Below, piece by piece: positions 22,821 through 34,403 of a DNA stretch of 64,000 bases (within the stretch, counting starts at the first letter, position 1; every line of letters starts with the position of its first letter). The translations under genes were made by a program, and so were the position numbers. This stretch comes from Rosellinia necatrix (taxonomy: Eukaryota; Ascomycota; Sordariomycetes; Xylariales; Xylariaceae): positions 1,860,001 through 1,924,000 of the forward strand of contig JAGYVD010000006.1 of NCBI GenBank assembly GCA_021209875.1, given 5' to 3'. The notes under the pieces are model-generated. The model made no database searches. It was not told the origin of the DNA and saw only the letters and a list, made by a program, of their open reading frames with translations.

Positions 22821-24310
22821 GGTGAGAGAGATGTGGTGTCGAAGCGGTCCCTTCGCAAGTTGGACGTCGGGAGGTTTCAACCACCCGACGGTAGTGGAGG
22901 AGGGCGCAGTCGACCAAGGAAGGTTGGTCCGTAGATCACCCTCTAGAGTCGAATGGGTTCATTGAAGAATAAAGGGATAAAGGGATGTACGTATACAAGC
23001 AAAAGGAAGAAATATGTTGATGGAAATACCATAGAGATATGGTCACTTGGTGGTGATATTGGGGATTTGATGGAATGCAGGGATTAAAGTTGTAGGTACA
23101 GCCTATGACGCGATAAGGCTACAAGAACGCGGTGCCAGATCGGCGGGCTATGTAACAGGCTGCCTAGGCAGCTAACAGCTCGCTATCTAGTTAACCTCCG
23201 CATTCATGCAAACCCCACCTGCGTAATACAGTATTAATCTAACAGGACTGGGTCTCCTTGCACTGTATTTCCCATATATCTTAAACGGCGACTTTACTTG
23301 TCGCACCGACATCGCTCTGCAGAGGTAGGCACCTAGTCTCTTATACACCATAAAAAGGACAGCATCGCACATACCAGTGTCCTGTAAGCCACCAAAGAAG
23401 AAGGTCTACTCGGCATTCTATCCTCAGCCTTCAGGGCGACGGGATAGTCCCAGCTTCAAGTACTCTGCTTCTGGTGTAGGCATCTGACAACGACTATATA
23501 CGGGTAGGTAGAGAGTAGGGTGGCCCGATAGCTAACGCCGAGAAGTACAGGATCTACCTATTGTCAGGCGTTTCGGCGATAAGGCAAGTGAAGACGTGTA
23601 TATATCGCCGAAGGGTGAATGTGGTACGGAATTTACCAGAATCTAACCCAAGTTGGGGAACAGCCAGCAATAAGTGCATCAAATCAAGCCAGCATATGAC
23701 TACGACTGCTTAGATGTGCAGTTCCAGACTACAGAACGATGCCTGGGGGCGACAATAGCTCGGGGTTTCGGAGAGACAACGACTGTCCCCCCGCATTTGC
23801 CCGTTGGTTGGATCCCCCCGTTGGTTGGATCCGGGGATGGACCATCAATGATCATGGATGCGCCAAGTGATTGTGTAGCTGGTGCTAGCCCGGAAGGACA
23901 ACCGTGCCCAGCGGAAGGGCACCTATGGAATCCCTTTGTCCTCCTACCCCACGGCCGCCTCATACTTTATCAGTGAGGGGCTGGATACCAAAACCGGGTC
24001 GAGATCCGCAACGAGATCTCGCCCAGCTGCGAGTAGGTCGTTCTTATCATGTCAGTGTTGCATAATCCGAAGAATAATTGGTCGCTTACACGGTCTCTCC
24101 CCGTTGGGTGTATTGGCATCACGAGTCCGTCGACCAAGCACCAAGCCGCCAGAACCAAGCCGCCAGCACCAAAAGGCGCAGAGGTCCATCGCTGAGACTC
24201 TCTTCTCGAAGTGTATATATCAATATTGATCCAATACTGCTTTTTATCGTATTTTGTATTGATGAAACTACATTACTCATTTGGATATCCAACTCATACT
24301 CGACATCAAC
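22821..24310. other. Spacer between divergent TFB2 and the amine oxidase gene
   Basis: Holds both promoters. A 14-bp direct repeat (cgttggttggatcc) occurs at 23802 and 23819. No supported gene; open frames near 23670-24230 have no recognisable product. Confidence 0.5.
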
Positions 24311-26831
24311 ATGCCTGCCGCTTCTTTGGACGCCCTCCCTTATCCCTTGGATCCCCTTTCACAGGCTGAGATCCAATCAGTAATCAATATTGTTAATAAG
24401 GCACATGGAGAGCTCTTCTTCAATGTTGTTTCTCTCCACGAGCCGCGCAAGGCGGAGATGACCAGATGGCTCGAGGACCCCTCTGCTCCCCGACCTGCCA
24501 GGGTTGCGGATGTTGTAGTTATTGCACCCAAGGGCAAAGTCTATGATGGACTAGTAGAACTTGCGTCGGGCACAATCACGAAGTGGGAGCTATTAGATGG
24601 TTTACAACCGATCGTATATACCTCCCTCTTTCTGACTTGATGCTAATGGAAACCCTGCTGACCAAAACAGATCACAATGGAGGAACTCATGGCTGTCGAG
24701 CATGTCTGCCGCAGAGACCCGAAGGTCATCGAGCAGTGTGAGATTAGCGGCATTGCCAAAGAAGACATGGACAAGGTCTATTGTGATCCATGGACCATTG
24801 GGTATGATGAGCGACATGGCAACAAGATTCGTCTTCAGCAGGCCTTGATGTATTATCGGCCCAATCTAGATGACTGTCAATATCAGTACCCCCTAGACTT
24901 CTGTCCGATATATGACGGGGAGAAGGGAGAAATCATTGCCATCGATATCCCCAAGGTCAGAAGGCCACTCAATAAAACACAAGCCATAAACTACCACCCC
25001 GCTGCCGTCGAAAAGGCTGGCGGTTACAGGCGGAACCTCAAGCCAATTAACATCACACAGCCGGAGGGTGTTTCTTTTAAGATGACAGGCAGGGAGATTG
25101 AATGGCAGAACTGGAAATTCCATATCGGATTCAACTACAGAGAAGGTATTGTCCTTAACAACATCACCTTCAACGACCGCGGCAACGTACGGCCGATCTT
25201 CTATCGGCTATCGTTAGCCGAAATGGTGGTACCATAGTAAGTTCGATATCTCCTATTGCCCATACCTCTATGACACAGTACTGACCTCGGGCAGCGGCAA
25301 TCCCGAACATCCTCATCAGCGAAAACATGCATTTGATCTTGGAGAGTACGGCGCAGGATACATGGCGAATAGCTTAACGCTAGGCTGCGACTGCAAGGGT
25401 TCAATCCATTATCTAGATGCCGAGTTTCCTACTAGGGCTGGTGGGATTCGGACCATCAAGAATGCCAGTGAGTGCTATTCCGGCCCGATTTTTCGTAATA
25501 CTTGGTAAAAGACCAACTACTAATATTAGATGTTACAAGTTTGCATTCATGAGGAAGACGGTGGAATTTTGTTCAAGCACACCGACTTTCGCGATGACTC
25601 TGTTATCGTAACGAGAGCGAGGAAGTTGATCATCCAACAGATCTTTACTGCTGCGAACTATGAATATGCCATTCAGGTAAGCCACCGCGCATGCTGTTTC
25701 GCTAGCCAACTGCTAACGTTGAACAGTGGGTTTTCCATGTAAGGTCCTCAGTCAAAAGACAACATTATGCGCTATTTAATGACACGTAGCATAGCAAGAC
25801 GGGACTATTCAACCCGACATTAAACTTACGGGTATTCTTAACACCTATGCCATGGATCCGGATGAAGATACACACGGCTGGGGAACCCAGGTATACCCAG
25901 GTATGTGCAACGAGTCAGAGACAAAGTGTCGCCTTGTACACGCCCCTGAATTTTATCGATTAATCTCCTCGTGTAGGTGTCAACGCCCACAATCACCAGC
26001 ACCTCTTCTGCCTACGCATCGACGCCAACGTAGATGGACCTAACAATACAGTATTCATGGTTGATGCCGTTCCATCCGACGCCCCAGTTGGAAGTGCGGA
26101 GAACTACTACGGCAACGCCTTCTATGCCAAGCGGACCAAGTTCTCCACGGTCGGCGAATCGGCTACCAGCTATGACGGCTCCACAAGCCGAACCTGGGAT
26201 ATCTGCAACACGAACAAGTTACACCCCTACAGCAAGAAGCCGGCGAGCTACAAGCTCGTCAGCCGGGAGGTTCCCGGCCTACTTCCTAAGGAAGGCTCGC
26301 TGGTATGGAAACGCGCCGGGTTCGCCAGACATGCCGTCCACGTCACCAAATGTAAGCATACCCCTCATGCAGCTATTATGGGCTCTCAAGTCTGTCGTAT
26401 GCCCAACTGACGATCGTGGACGGATAGACAGAGACGACCAACTCTGGCCGGCAGGCCGCCACGTTCCCCAGACATCGGGCGAGCCGTCAGTCGGGCTACC
26501 GGAGTGGATGGGCGACGGCAGCGAGTCGATCGAGGACGAGGACGTTGTGCTCTGGCACACCTTCGGCGTCACCCACATCCCAGCACCCGAGGACTTCCCC
26601 GTCATGCCCGCCGAGCCCATCACGCTCCTACTGCGGCCCCGCAACTTCTTCACCAACAACCCTGTCATGGACGTGCCCCCCAGCCTCTCCAGCACCCCGA
26701 GCCAGGTGGTCGCTCGGGGCGCCGGGGTTACCAATGCAGCGGATAAGTTGAGCACTCTCGCTTTTGCGGACGCAAGCGGGGCCGGCTGCTGCAAGAATGG
26801 GGCGAATGGTGGTGCGAACGGCTCGTCTTAA
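24311..26831 (+). CDS. Copper amine oxidase, eight exons including a 12-nt microexon
   Basis: Exons: 24311-24613, 24671-25236, 25295-25467, 25540-25676, 25727-25738, 25795-25900, 25977-26351 and 26428-26831, giving 691 residues with phase kept at every joint. The enzyme oxidises primary amines to aldehydes with release of ammonia and peroxide, using copper and a topaquinone made from its own Tyr. That Tyr is Y388 in TAANYEYAIQ. The catalytic base Asp is D304 in AFDLGEYG. Copper ligands are the His pair in NAHNHQHLF and a third His in WHTFGVTHIPAPEDFP. Exon 5 encodes only WVFH, and skipping it would delete four residues next to the cofactor. N2/N3 domains precede the catalytic barrel. There is no signal peptide and no C-terminal SKL; the tail is CCKNGANGGANGSS. 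Neighbours give no pathway. Confidence 0.95.
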
Positions 26832-27312
26832 TCTGATGGGCGCGGGCATCATAGGTTCAATGCTAATCCGGATTGTAGAATAGCCCCTTATGATCATTAG
26901 CCCTAGCATACGTAAGTGCTATGAAGGATAACAATAATAACAAACTCGCAAACGAGAATTACTTCGGCTTGCTAGTTTCATTTGAGGAAATCCTATGACT
27001 GCAGGTTCACTGTATTACGGGTACCATCAATCTAAGACATTGTTACTTGCATACATAATAATTGAGCTTCCCATGAGCAAGGGATGCAGGCCAGGGCCAC
27101 GGAAAGTAATAATCAGCTATAACGATAGTACATGTCTTCACTCACCCTGCTAAACGATCTACCACATTCGCCTTTAATGCAATCTGTATCTAACGTATCT
27201 TCCATCGCTCAGGCTATTCTTAGGGCCAGAGGGGGTTGGGGCTCCAGTTCGCGGTGAAAAACAAGCCAAGCCAACAGAGTCAAGCAATCCTCAATAATCT
27301 CTAGCGTCCATC
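26832..27312. other. Spacer between convergent genes
   Basis: AT-rich 3' flanks of the amine oxidase and DUF1996 genes. Nothing recognised. Confidence 0.5.
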
Positions 27313-28914
27313 TTACTCCATCCCGGGAAGGTTGGATAGCCCTTAATGATTGATAAGTATAAAACATTATTCAAAGAATCGGGAAAATCGAAAAAGGGGG
27401 TGGGGAATAGAAAAACTCACAGCCATCAATCTTGTCGTTGACCGCGGGCTTGACGGTGCAGGCGTTCATCTGGGCCGGCTGCTGGGACTTGAGCGGGCGG
27501 CCGTTCTCGCAGGCGTTGAACATGCAGCTCGAGTCCATGGCGCGCTGGAGGGCGTCGTCCTTCCACCCGAACATGTAGTCCGCGTGCGTCCCGAAGCCCT
27601 TGGCGTCGCCGTAGCTGAGCACGAACGGCTGCGACCCGTCCGTCGGCCACGGCAGGTTGTTGAACTTGGCCGTGTCCCAGAGCGTCTCGTACGCGACTTG
27701 CGGGACGCGGACTGTTGTGGACAGACAGACAGACAGACAGACTCGGTTAGTGTTTTTCGGATGCGGAAAGTTAAAAACACAAGACGCTTTTGTGCGGGTT
27801 TGGAAATTTTCGTGGTATTTGGAAAGGGCCACGACACGGGGGGGGGATGGAGGCGGCTGAGGGGGCAGGGGGGATGGTGGACATACCGGGATGCGAGGCG
27901 GGGCAGGCTCCGGAGTTGACGAAGGCGTCGTTCACCGTGTCGTACATGTGCGATTGGTGGTCGGGACTGTCGAGGTTCTTGCCGTCCCAGCATCTGGTGC
28001 GAGTTAGAGGGGAACAGTGCGGCATGATAGGGGGGGGACTGAAGACTGACGCTGGGAAGTGGTGGACCGTCATGATACCACCAACGCACTTCTGGGTGGG
28101 GAATTCATCCAACTCGGGGAATCGAGTAGATTTGTTCTGTAGGCAGACGAATTTCAAGCCCTTGCTGTACTTGGACGTAGCCGTGACCTTGCCTGCTGTC
28201 ATTCGGAACCCCTTTTCATTCGTCAGCATTCTAACCCGAGGCATTTATAGGGGGGGGAGGCTGAGTTTACCTTGGGGAAACTGGTAATCTTTTGGTTCCC
28301 GTTGGAGAAAAAATCTTGCTGTGTGTAGTAGATCGTCATACCGCCATTGATTCCGGCGGGCAAGGCGTCATTTGCCATAATGGGAACACGCTGGTATGAT
28401 CCATTTTGGTGCTTGTACTTTAACCTGCCGTGTTAGCTATCCATAACCCTTACTCGAAAGGGACCGTCAATATTCCCAAGTAGCAACGCTAGAAGATCAC
28501 TTACAAACATTACAGCCGTCCAATAGTTCGAGAAATCTTCAGAGAAAGTGCATGTCGTGCAAGAGGCTTTCTGAGCCGGATCCCCATCCTTGAGTTCCAT
28601 CGATGCGTTAAAGGCATTTCCGCCTACGATTTGGTGAAGATGGGCTGATGGGAGACTACCGGGTTCGACAACGGGGTCGAGTCGCTGAATGCTCAAGGTT
28701 GACTGCCACTTCTAGTCAGTAGGGTTAACATATCGGTTTTCCAGAGCATCGGAAGCTGCCAGTACATAGTTATAGACAAGATGAACTTATATTTGGTGTT
28801 ATATGCGGGAATTATAACAATCACGAAGAAAAGATCAAAATCACTTACACAACCAAACCTAAGAGCGGCTTCAGAGAGCCCGGCAAGTGCAATGGCAGAG
28901 ATGAGGGACTTCAT
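27313..28914 (-). CDS. Secreted DUF1996 protein, seven exons
   Basis: Exons on the minus strand: 28914-28849, 28702-28505, 28417-28271, 28211-28051, 27993-27887, 27711-27421 and 27341-27313, giving 332 residues. Exon 1 is a signal peptide (MKSLISAIALAGLSEAAL). The family hallmarks follow: LSIQRLDPVVEPG, then PSAHLHQIVGGNAF, SCTTCTFSEDFSNYWTAV, MTVHHFPACWDGKNLD, HQSHMYD and GTHADYMFGW. The last exon is only 29 nt and turns IDG into the expected IDGW tail. DUF1996 proteins are extracellular or wall-associated fungal proteins without a proven activity, sometimes followed by WSC domains; none is present here. The exon 3 acceptor (AAAG at 28418) was chosen to keep the frame and is the least certain joint. 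Intron 5 contains a tetranucleotide repeat directly before its acceptor. Confidence 0.9.
27721..27742. repeat. (ACAG)n microsatellite inside intron 5 of the DUF1996 gene
   Basis: About five and a half ACAG units. On the coding (minus) strand the repeat reads GTCT and ends about nine bases before the CAACAG acceptor, so it forms the polypyrimidine tract. The same repeat type recurs at 59372-59397. Confidence 0.85.
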
Positions 28915-30199
28915 TGTTGAAGACTGCACTGAAAACTTATGATGATGCTAATGATGAGAGGGTCGCGGGTGGCCGTACTGGGTCATCTTGGACCATGTAT
29001 ATGTATTTCTTAAAATTGATATTTTGCCATCCGAGAGGACATGCCGATACCAAGCCTTCCAATATTGGAGACTCGCAGCTTACTGCTATTCCCAATGTCG
29101 TCATATGTTCATTTGCTCAATTTAGGCGAACACTGAGATCCAATGCGGATGTCCACCTCCGCATCTAGTACGTTGAGTTTACCGGGGTATTGATCCGGCA
29201 GTAATACAACCAACCGACATAACATCATGGGCGGCTCTCTGATTGGAAGGCACCCTGCTAATGAATACCAGCATGTGCGCGCGCATTTCCATTGACCGTA
29301 CGGAATTTAAGGGGTATGGTGGTAAAGGATAAATTGATATAAATTTAGACTGCCAGTATGAACAATATTACCGATAGCTGGGAAGCCGTCCTACCCGAGG
29401 TTTTTGGATTCTTGTATGATATCATCGAGGATCGGCTTGATGCGTAAAGGAAAATTTAACGCCTAGGACGGAGGTGTCTGCTGACTGATCGTGGCGGACG
29501 ATGCCACACCTGAATGATTCCTTCCTATGGTCGTCATGTTTCATGATCTGCGTGAATTCCGTGGTTTCAGAATCGCTCGAAGCCTTTAAGACTTACTATC
29601 ATTACCAGGATTTGATCCGGCTATACCCTTCTATTCGACAGTATATAAAAATTCTTTGATACGTAGTTTCCGTGATGATCTGCTCCCTTTTTCCAGTCTG
29701 TCTTCACCTCAGCTTTTGATTTTCTAAAAGTTCAAGGTACGCAATTACGGCAGAGCCAAGGAAACAGCCCTGAACATTGGTTGCATGATCTACTTAACCT
29801 AATACCTTTAATCATATCTCTCAGGCCCTGGCTTACGGAAATCCGCGCAAGGAGTTCTAAGGCCAAGATAGCAATCAATATGTCAAACTAAGTAAGCAGG
29901 TATAAATCTTCGAACGGGGCATCGTAAGACCCCTTCGACGCTCAGAAGACTTTCAAGCAACCCGGACAGGAAAGTGCGTCAAACTCGCCTATCCCATTAA
30001 GTTGCGGGAATAGAGCGCCGCATATGATAACTGAGCATCATGGCGCTGTCAATCGCCGGTTTCGCTAATTAATCATTCCGCCTAGGCTTAGTTTTTGTGA
30101 GCGGGGTTAGATTTCGTTAGTGTCGCAAAAATCGTCTATAGAATCCCTGGCCAGCTTGATATCAATAAAAGAATGATCACGAAGATAAGTATGAGATTA

Positions 30200-30830
30200 A
30201 ATATCGCCAGAAATCATTGATGGTTATTTGCCGACAGCTGAGCCAAGAAAGTGCGATTAGGATAAATGTGAACAGAGCATTGGTAACGATTGGGGAGAAG
30301 GCCCAGGCTCCAGCGAAAGAAATGGTTGGATGGTGCGGGTTGTTCTTGTTCCACGCGATTACATAAAAGAAAATAAGAGCAATGAATACAGCGCCTGTTG
30401 CATTTCATAGGAATATGAAGATGGGGGTGTCAATCATCATCAGGTTTGAAATCTGCCCTAAGGAGCTTCGGTTTCTGTTTAGACATGCTGGAGGAGGAAG
30501 AAACTACGCACATCGCAATGCGGCTCTGGAGAAAAGCTACGGACTGGCAGGAAGTGTGATCCTCGGTACGTAGAAGACAGGCAATCACAGCTCCAGCTGC
30601 TCGCTCCCCTCCGCAATGTCAGAAGAACTGCAGAACAACTAGAAGATTGTTGTCTATGACATGGATACCAGTATACGAACGACGTGAATTCTTCCCGTCT
30701 ATAAATTTAACTATCCGTTAATCAAGAACAGAGTATATAGTATTCCGCCGATCTGGGCTACGCTCCAATTTGAGAAGAATCCTGGGACACCTAGGGTAAC
30801 AATGTGCGTGATGATTCTATATCTTGAGCC
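30200..30830 (-). pseudogene. Possible degraded multi-pass membrane protein gene
   Basis: Three separate minus-strand stretches read like membrane protein. Near 30825-30725 is RYRIITHIVTLGVPGFF then SVAQIGGILYTLFLI. Near 30600-30540 is AAGAVIACLLRTEDHTSCQ. Near 30400-30240 is AVFIALIFFYVIAWNKNN then FAGAWAFSPIVTNALF and TFILIALSWLS. Stops interrupt each stretch and I could not join them all with good splice sites. The family is not recognised. It may be a pseudogene or a real gene whose introns I failed to place. Confidence 0.35.
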
Positions 30831-32358
30831 GGTGTAGTGCTTTCTTAAGTCCCTTCTTCACCTATTGAAATCAATGCCGTCCCCTTTTCGTGATTTTTCT
30901 CCCCTTTTAGTTATACTTACCCATTAGATGCAATTTTCGGAAACCCAAGGCGTCATACATCAATGAGCGTTTCTAGTCGGCCCTGATTAGTTGATGGAGT
31001 GGAAGAAGGCGGCTGTTCGATACGATAGAGCTGATCAGCTGTGCAAGGTTGGTGATACCAAATACGACACGTCACCGCCCCAAGACGACGAAAATTACGC
31101 CAATAACTATGTAATTTGGGGTCCTCCTTGTGTGGTGAATTGTGAAGTAGTGGACTCTTGGCCCGCCCCGGCATCTGAAGTTCCACACTCAGACCCGAAG
31201 CTGGAATCTTCTCCTATGAGACACACCGGCGGGTCATGACAAAGCAAGATTCTCTCTCGCATTTTCATATTTGACACGGCGTTATGCAATTTATGCCACT
31301 GCTTAGCTAAAACGCCAGCGGCGCAAAGTGCAGCTGGTCAGTCCCTCCGCATTAGAAAATCTGCTTTCAGCTGTAACGCGACATAGATAAGTGAAATCCA
31401 GCGACTGGTGTGTGAACAACGTATTTTTATATATTTAATCCATACGTCTATGTAAACTTGGTTTGATCCTTAACAGTACCCTTGTCTGTGAACCAATCGA
31501 ATACTCCCCTTAGTAGATTCTGTGGTCTGGAGGACTCCCGAGCTGGGGGTGGAGACTGACTAGAACAAGCCTCATTGACGCTCCAATCCCTGCCAAGCGA
31601 GTTCGGCAGAAAATCTCCGATCTCGTTGATATGCATCTATGTATGTGCCTCCTTAAACGGGGAGGCTACCCTGTAATGAGCTACTCACTCTCACCTGCTG
31701 GAAAGAAACACACGAAGTGGTGATACTAGTGATAAACTGCCCCATAGCATCGTAACGTAGAACATTCGCGAATATTTGTCTTGACATTATTGGCCTAATT
31801 CTCCCACTCATATCGCCGACCATACGGATTCGTCGCTAACATTATAATATCCTCTTCCTGTCATGATCCGACAATTCGAATTGATATCCTCGGGGTTCTG
31901 CATATCGAACCTATAATCCTGTTGAAGCGATCCGAAGAAATGGCTTAGAAAAATCAATTGGTGTAATTTTTGCTTCTACTAGATCTGTCATAGGATGTTC
32001 CGCGTTAGTGCCTGGCGCCGGCAAGTGAATCTAATCAGTTTAGGCAATGCGAGGTACCCGCAGTAAATCTCGTGCTAGATTCCCGTGTCGGCTTCCGTGT
32101 AATGTTGCACTAAGCATATGTGTGTCGAACCACCACCCTTTGGTGGCTCGTGGTAGGATTCAACCCCCAACTCGCCAAGCCAGGCGCTACCACACCCTCT
32201 AACACGGCCGGGGAGAAATCCGGCGCCACCGGATTGGATTGCAGCGCTGCCATACAAAGCCATCAACAAGTAAAACGTATTGAAATCGAGCGCCTATTTG
32301 GTTGCAGTCGTTCGATACGTATAATCATTAACATGAAGATCTTATTTGGTATCTTTTC

Positions 32359-32381
32359 TTTTTTTTTTTTTTTTTTTTTTT
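32359..32381 (+). repeat. Poly-T run of 23 bases
   Basis: An uninterrupted T run in a gene-poor spacer. A long A/T homopolymer can mark the tail of an old retroposed insertion, but no element body or target-site duplication was identified. Confidence 0.8.
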
Positions 32382-33095
32382 CACCGGTACTCACGATATT
32401 GTTGTCGCAATTATTATCAAGACCTTTAGCTCACCAAGGCAGTCTTGCGATCGGTGAGGATTCTGTCTGTCTCACGCCGGACAAACCACGTGCCACCGGC
32501 CAAGCGCCCGAGGCGCAACAGGGAGGTAGCTTGAGCTCGCATCTCTTGGTGACACGATTGTCACGGAACTAAGCCCCGGCTCCGGGCCTCCACCGGGCAC
32601 GGACCAGAATAGCGTGTATATAGGCCAGAGTAGCCGGCGACTACCTTACAGAGAGAAGAGAACATCTCTTCCCATGCAAGAACATAGGTCATTTCTAGAA
32701 CTACCAGTAGCCAGAACTGTGACAGTTTATTGCACCACCGACCGTTGCCAAAACAAATGTAGAGCGTTGTCAAGCCGAGCACTTGACCGTCTGCAGCCGC
32801 TTATATACTGTCACAGTCGTACTGTAGCAACCATTCAGCTCGCCTATGACTGCTGTAACTATCCTGATTTGCTTCTAACTAGTTACCTGTAAGAGGCGTT
32901 TCTCCACTTGCCAATCCTGGATAGGTTTCCTATTACGGTATATAACTAACCCCTCCCTTCCCCGTATGCGCGTTGGCTCGCTAACTGGTTCACTTCGTTG
33001 AACCAAGAACGAGGGCGTTGTTTACATCCTCCTCATCCAGAAGAATCCCGTATCATCCACAGAAACCAATCTGACTTACCACCCGGCACCGCGAG

Positions 33096-34235
33096 ATGTC
33101 GACAGTCGCCGGCGACCATTGCGGGCGTTGCACGCTAGATCAACTACCTGTCGAGCTTGTGGTGCAGATTATGAAGGCATCGCCAAGTGTGTCGGCGCTG
33201 TGGAGCTTCATAAACACCAGCGCCCGCTTGGCTGCTATCTTCCGTGGCGCTGCCCTCGATATCACTGAGACCGTCGTTCGGTGCACGGTCCCGGATAAAA
33301 TTCAGGTCCTTGTACGCGCCGTGCTCAGGCTTCGCTCGTCCCATTTCCCCCCAAGCCTGGACGTAGCCACGGAAACACCCCGGGCGAGCCCAGACAGGCA
33401 TCGGAATTTTCCCGGTCCCGCGCCCACCACCGCGCCGGAGGTATTTTGGAGCTTTGTTCGTCTAGCTGAAATGATACACGTGCTGGCCCATGACTGCATC
33501 GAACACTACAGAAAAGCTTGCCTGGCCATGAAGCCGTTTTACCTTGATGACCCTACCTCTATCAGAGGCTATTCTAACATACTTCCCCCGCCACACCCAG
33601 AACTGCCCAAGGGGAAGCCGTACCAGCCAAAGGACACAGGGCCCCCTTCATGGGCCGAGGAGCAGCTCGTGATGTTGAACATGTGGCGAATACAATATTA
33701 CTACGAGATAAGATCAGCTCACCATGCTGGCAACTTGGAATGGACGGCAGCCGAACAGGAAGAGCTAGTGTCAATGACTCTTCCTATGTTCTATGGGTTT
33801 CGAAGTCGGCCGTGTAGACAGGAGCAACTCCTAACAGTCCTCGCCTATCTCCAAGAAATAAAAGGCCCCGAGGAGGGGGGACCACGTCCATTCCGCCTAC
33901 CATGCCCAACCACACCCGTGCGATCCGATTTAGGGTGTTCTTCCGAGCAACCGAAAGAACAGCTAGATGTGTATGGAAAGACACTCGAACTCGAGTTCCG
34001 CCCGGATAGCTGGATATTCGCAGCAATCATGTCCCGGGATCTGAAATACTCGCCATTATATGGCTTCGGCCTCTCACACTGGCGCAAGTTCGGCCTCGCC
34101 CTCTGGGAAAACAAACGACTGATCGACCTAGGCCTTCTGGCGCCCAAGAGGCGGGTACCTGGTTGGCCATATTACTTCGTATGGCGTAGTATTCTGACTG
34201 AAGAAGAACGCAACAGTGCGAACGCCGATTTTTAA
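33096..34235 (+). CDS. F-box-like fungal protein, function unknown
   Basis: A single-exon 379-residue protein. Residues 14-50 (LDQLPVELVVQIMKASPSV then LWSFINTSARLAAIF) match the helical F-box pattern that binds Skp1 in SCF ubiquitin ligases. The remainder has no recognised repeat (no WD40, LRR or Kelch). It contains Trp/Tyr-rich segments (MWRIQYYYEI) and a C-terminal block SHWRKFGLALWENKRLIDLG, found in many fungal F-box-like unknowns. Such proteins are highly expanded in Pezizomycotina and often lineage-specific. It converges on a secreted-protein gene with 168 bp between stop codons. The F-box reading is reasonable but weak without an alignment; target unknown. Confidence 0.8.
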   Translation: MSTVAGDHCGRCTLDQLPVELVVQIMKASPSVSALWSFINTSARLAAIFRGAALDITETVVRCTVPDKIQVLVRAVLRLRSSHFPPSLDVATETPRASPDRHRNFPGPAPTTAPEVFWSFVRLAEMIHVLAHDCIEHYRKACLAMKPFYLDDPTSIRGYSNILPPPHPELPKGKPYQPKDTGPPSWAEEQLVMLNMWRIQYYYEIRSAHHAGNLEWTAAEQEELVSMTLPMFYGFRSRPCRQEQLLTVLAYLQEIKGPEEGGPRPFRLPCPTTPVRSDLGCSSEQPKEQLDVYGKTLELEFRPDSWIFAAIMSRDLKYSPLYGFGLSHWRKFGLALWENKRLIDLGLLAPKRRVPGWPYYFVWRSILTEEERNSANADF

Positions 34236-34403
34236 CTTCATTGATTTTAAAAATAGAGCGACTACATTATTCCTAAAGAAAACGATTCGTATTAACAAAA
34301 TCCAACTTCACATTGAAAGAAACCTTTATCGCCCTCCCCCATCATCTTGTCACATGCTCATCTTGACAACCCAAGCCTAGAGCTAGTCCACTTGACCTCA
34401 TTC

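Larger units (their letters stand above)
28915..33095. other. Long AT-rich, gene-poor spacer
   Basis: No intact gene is supported. Low GC and frequent stops fit old, possibly RIP-mutated sequence, but I could not compute RIP indices. It contains a probable broken membrane-protein gene (30200-30830), a long poly-T run (32359-32381) and a hairpin-forming stretch at about 32125-32150. Confidence 0.45.

Noticed and set aside
28915..33095. Possible transposon or RIP-mutated element spanning the gene-poor region
   Set aside because: AT-rich composition fits, but no transposase, reverse transcriptase, LTR or terminal inverted repeat could be read.
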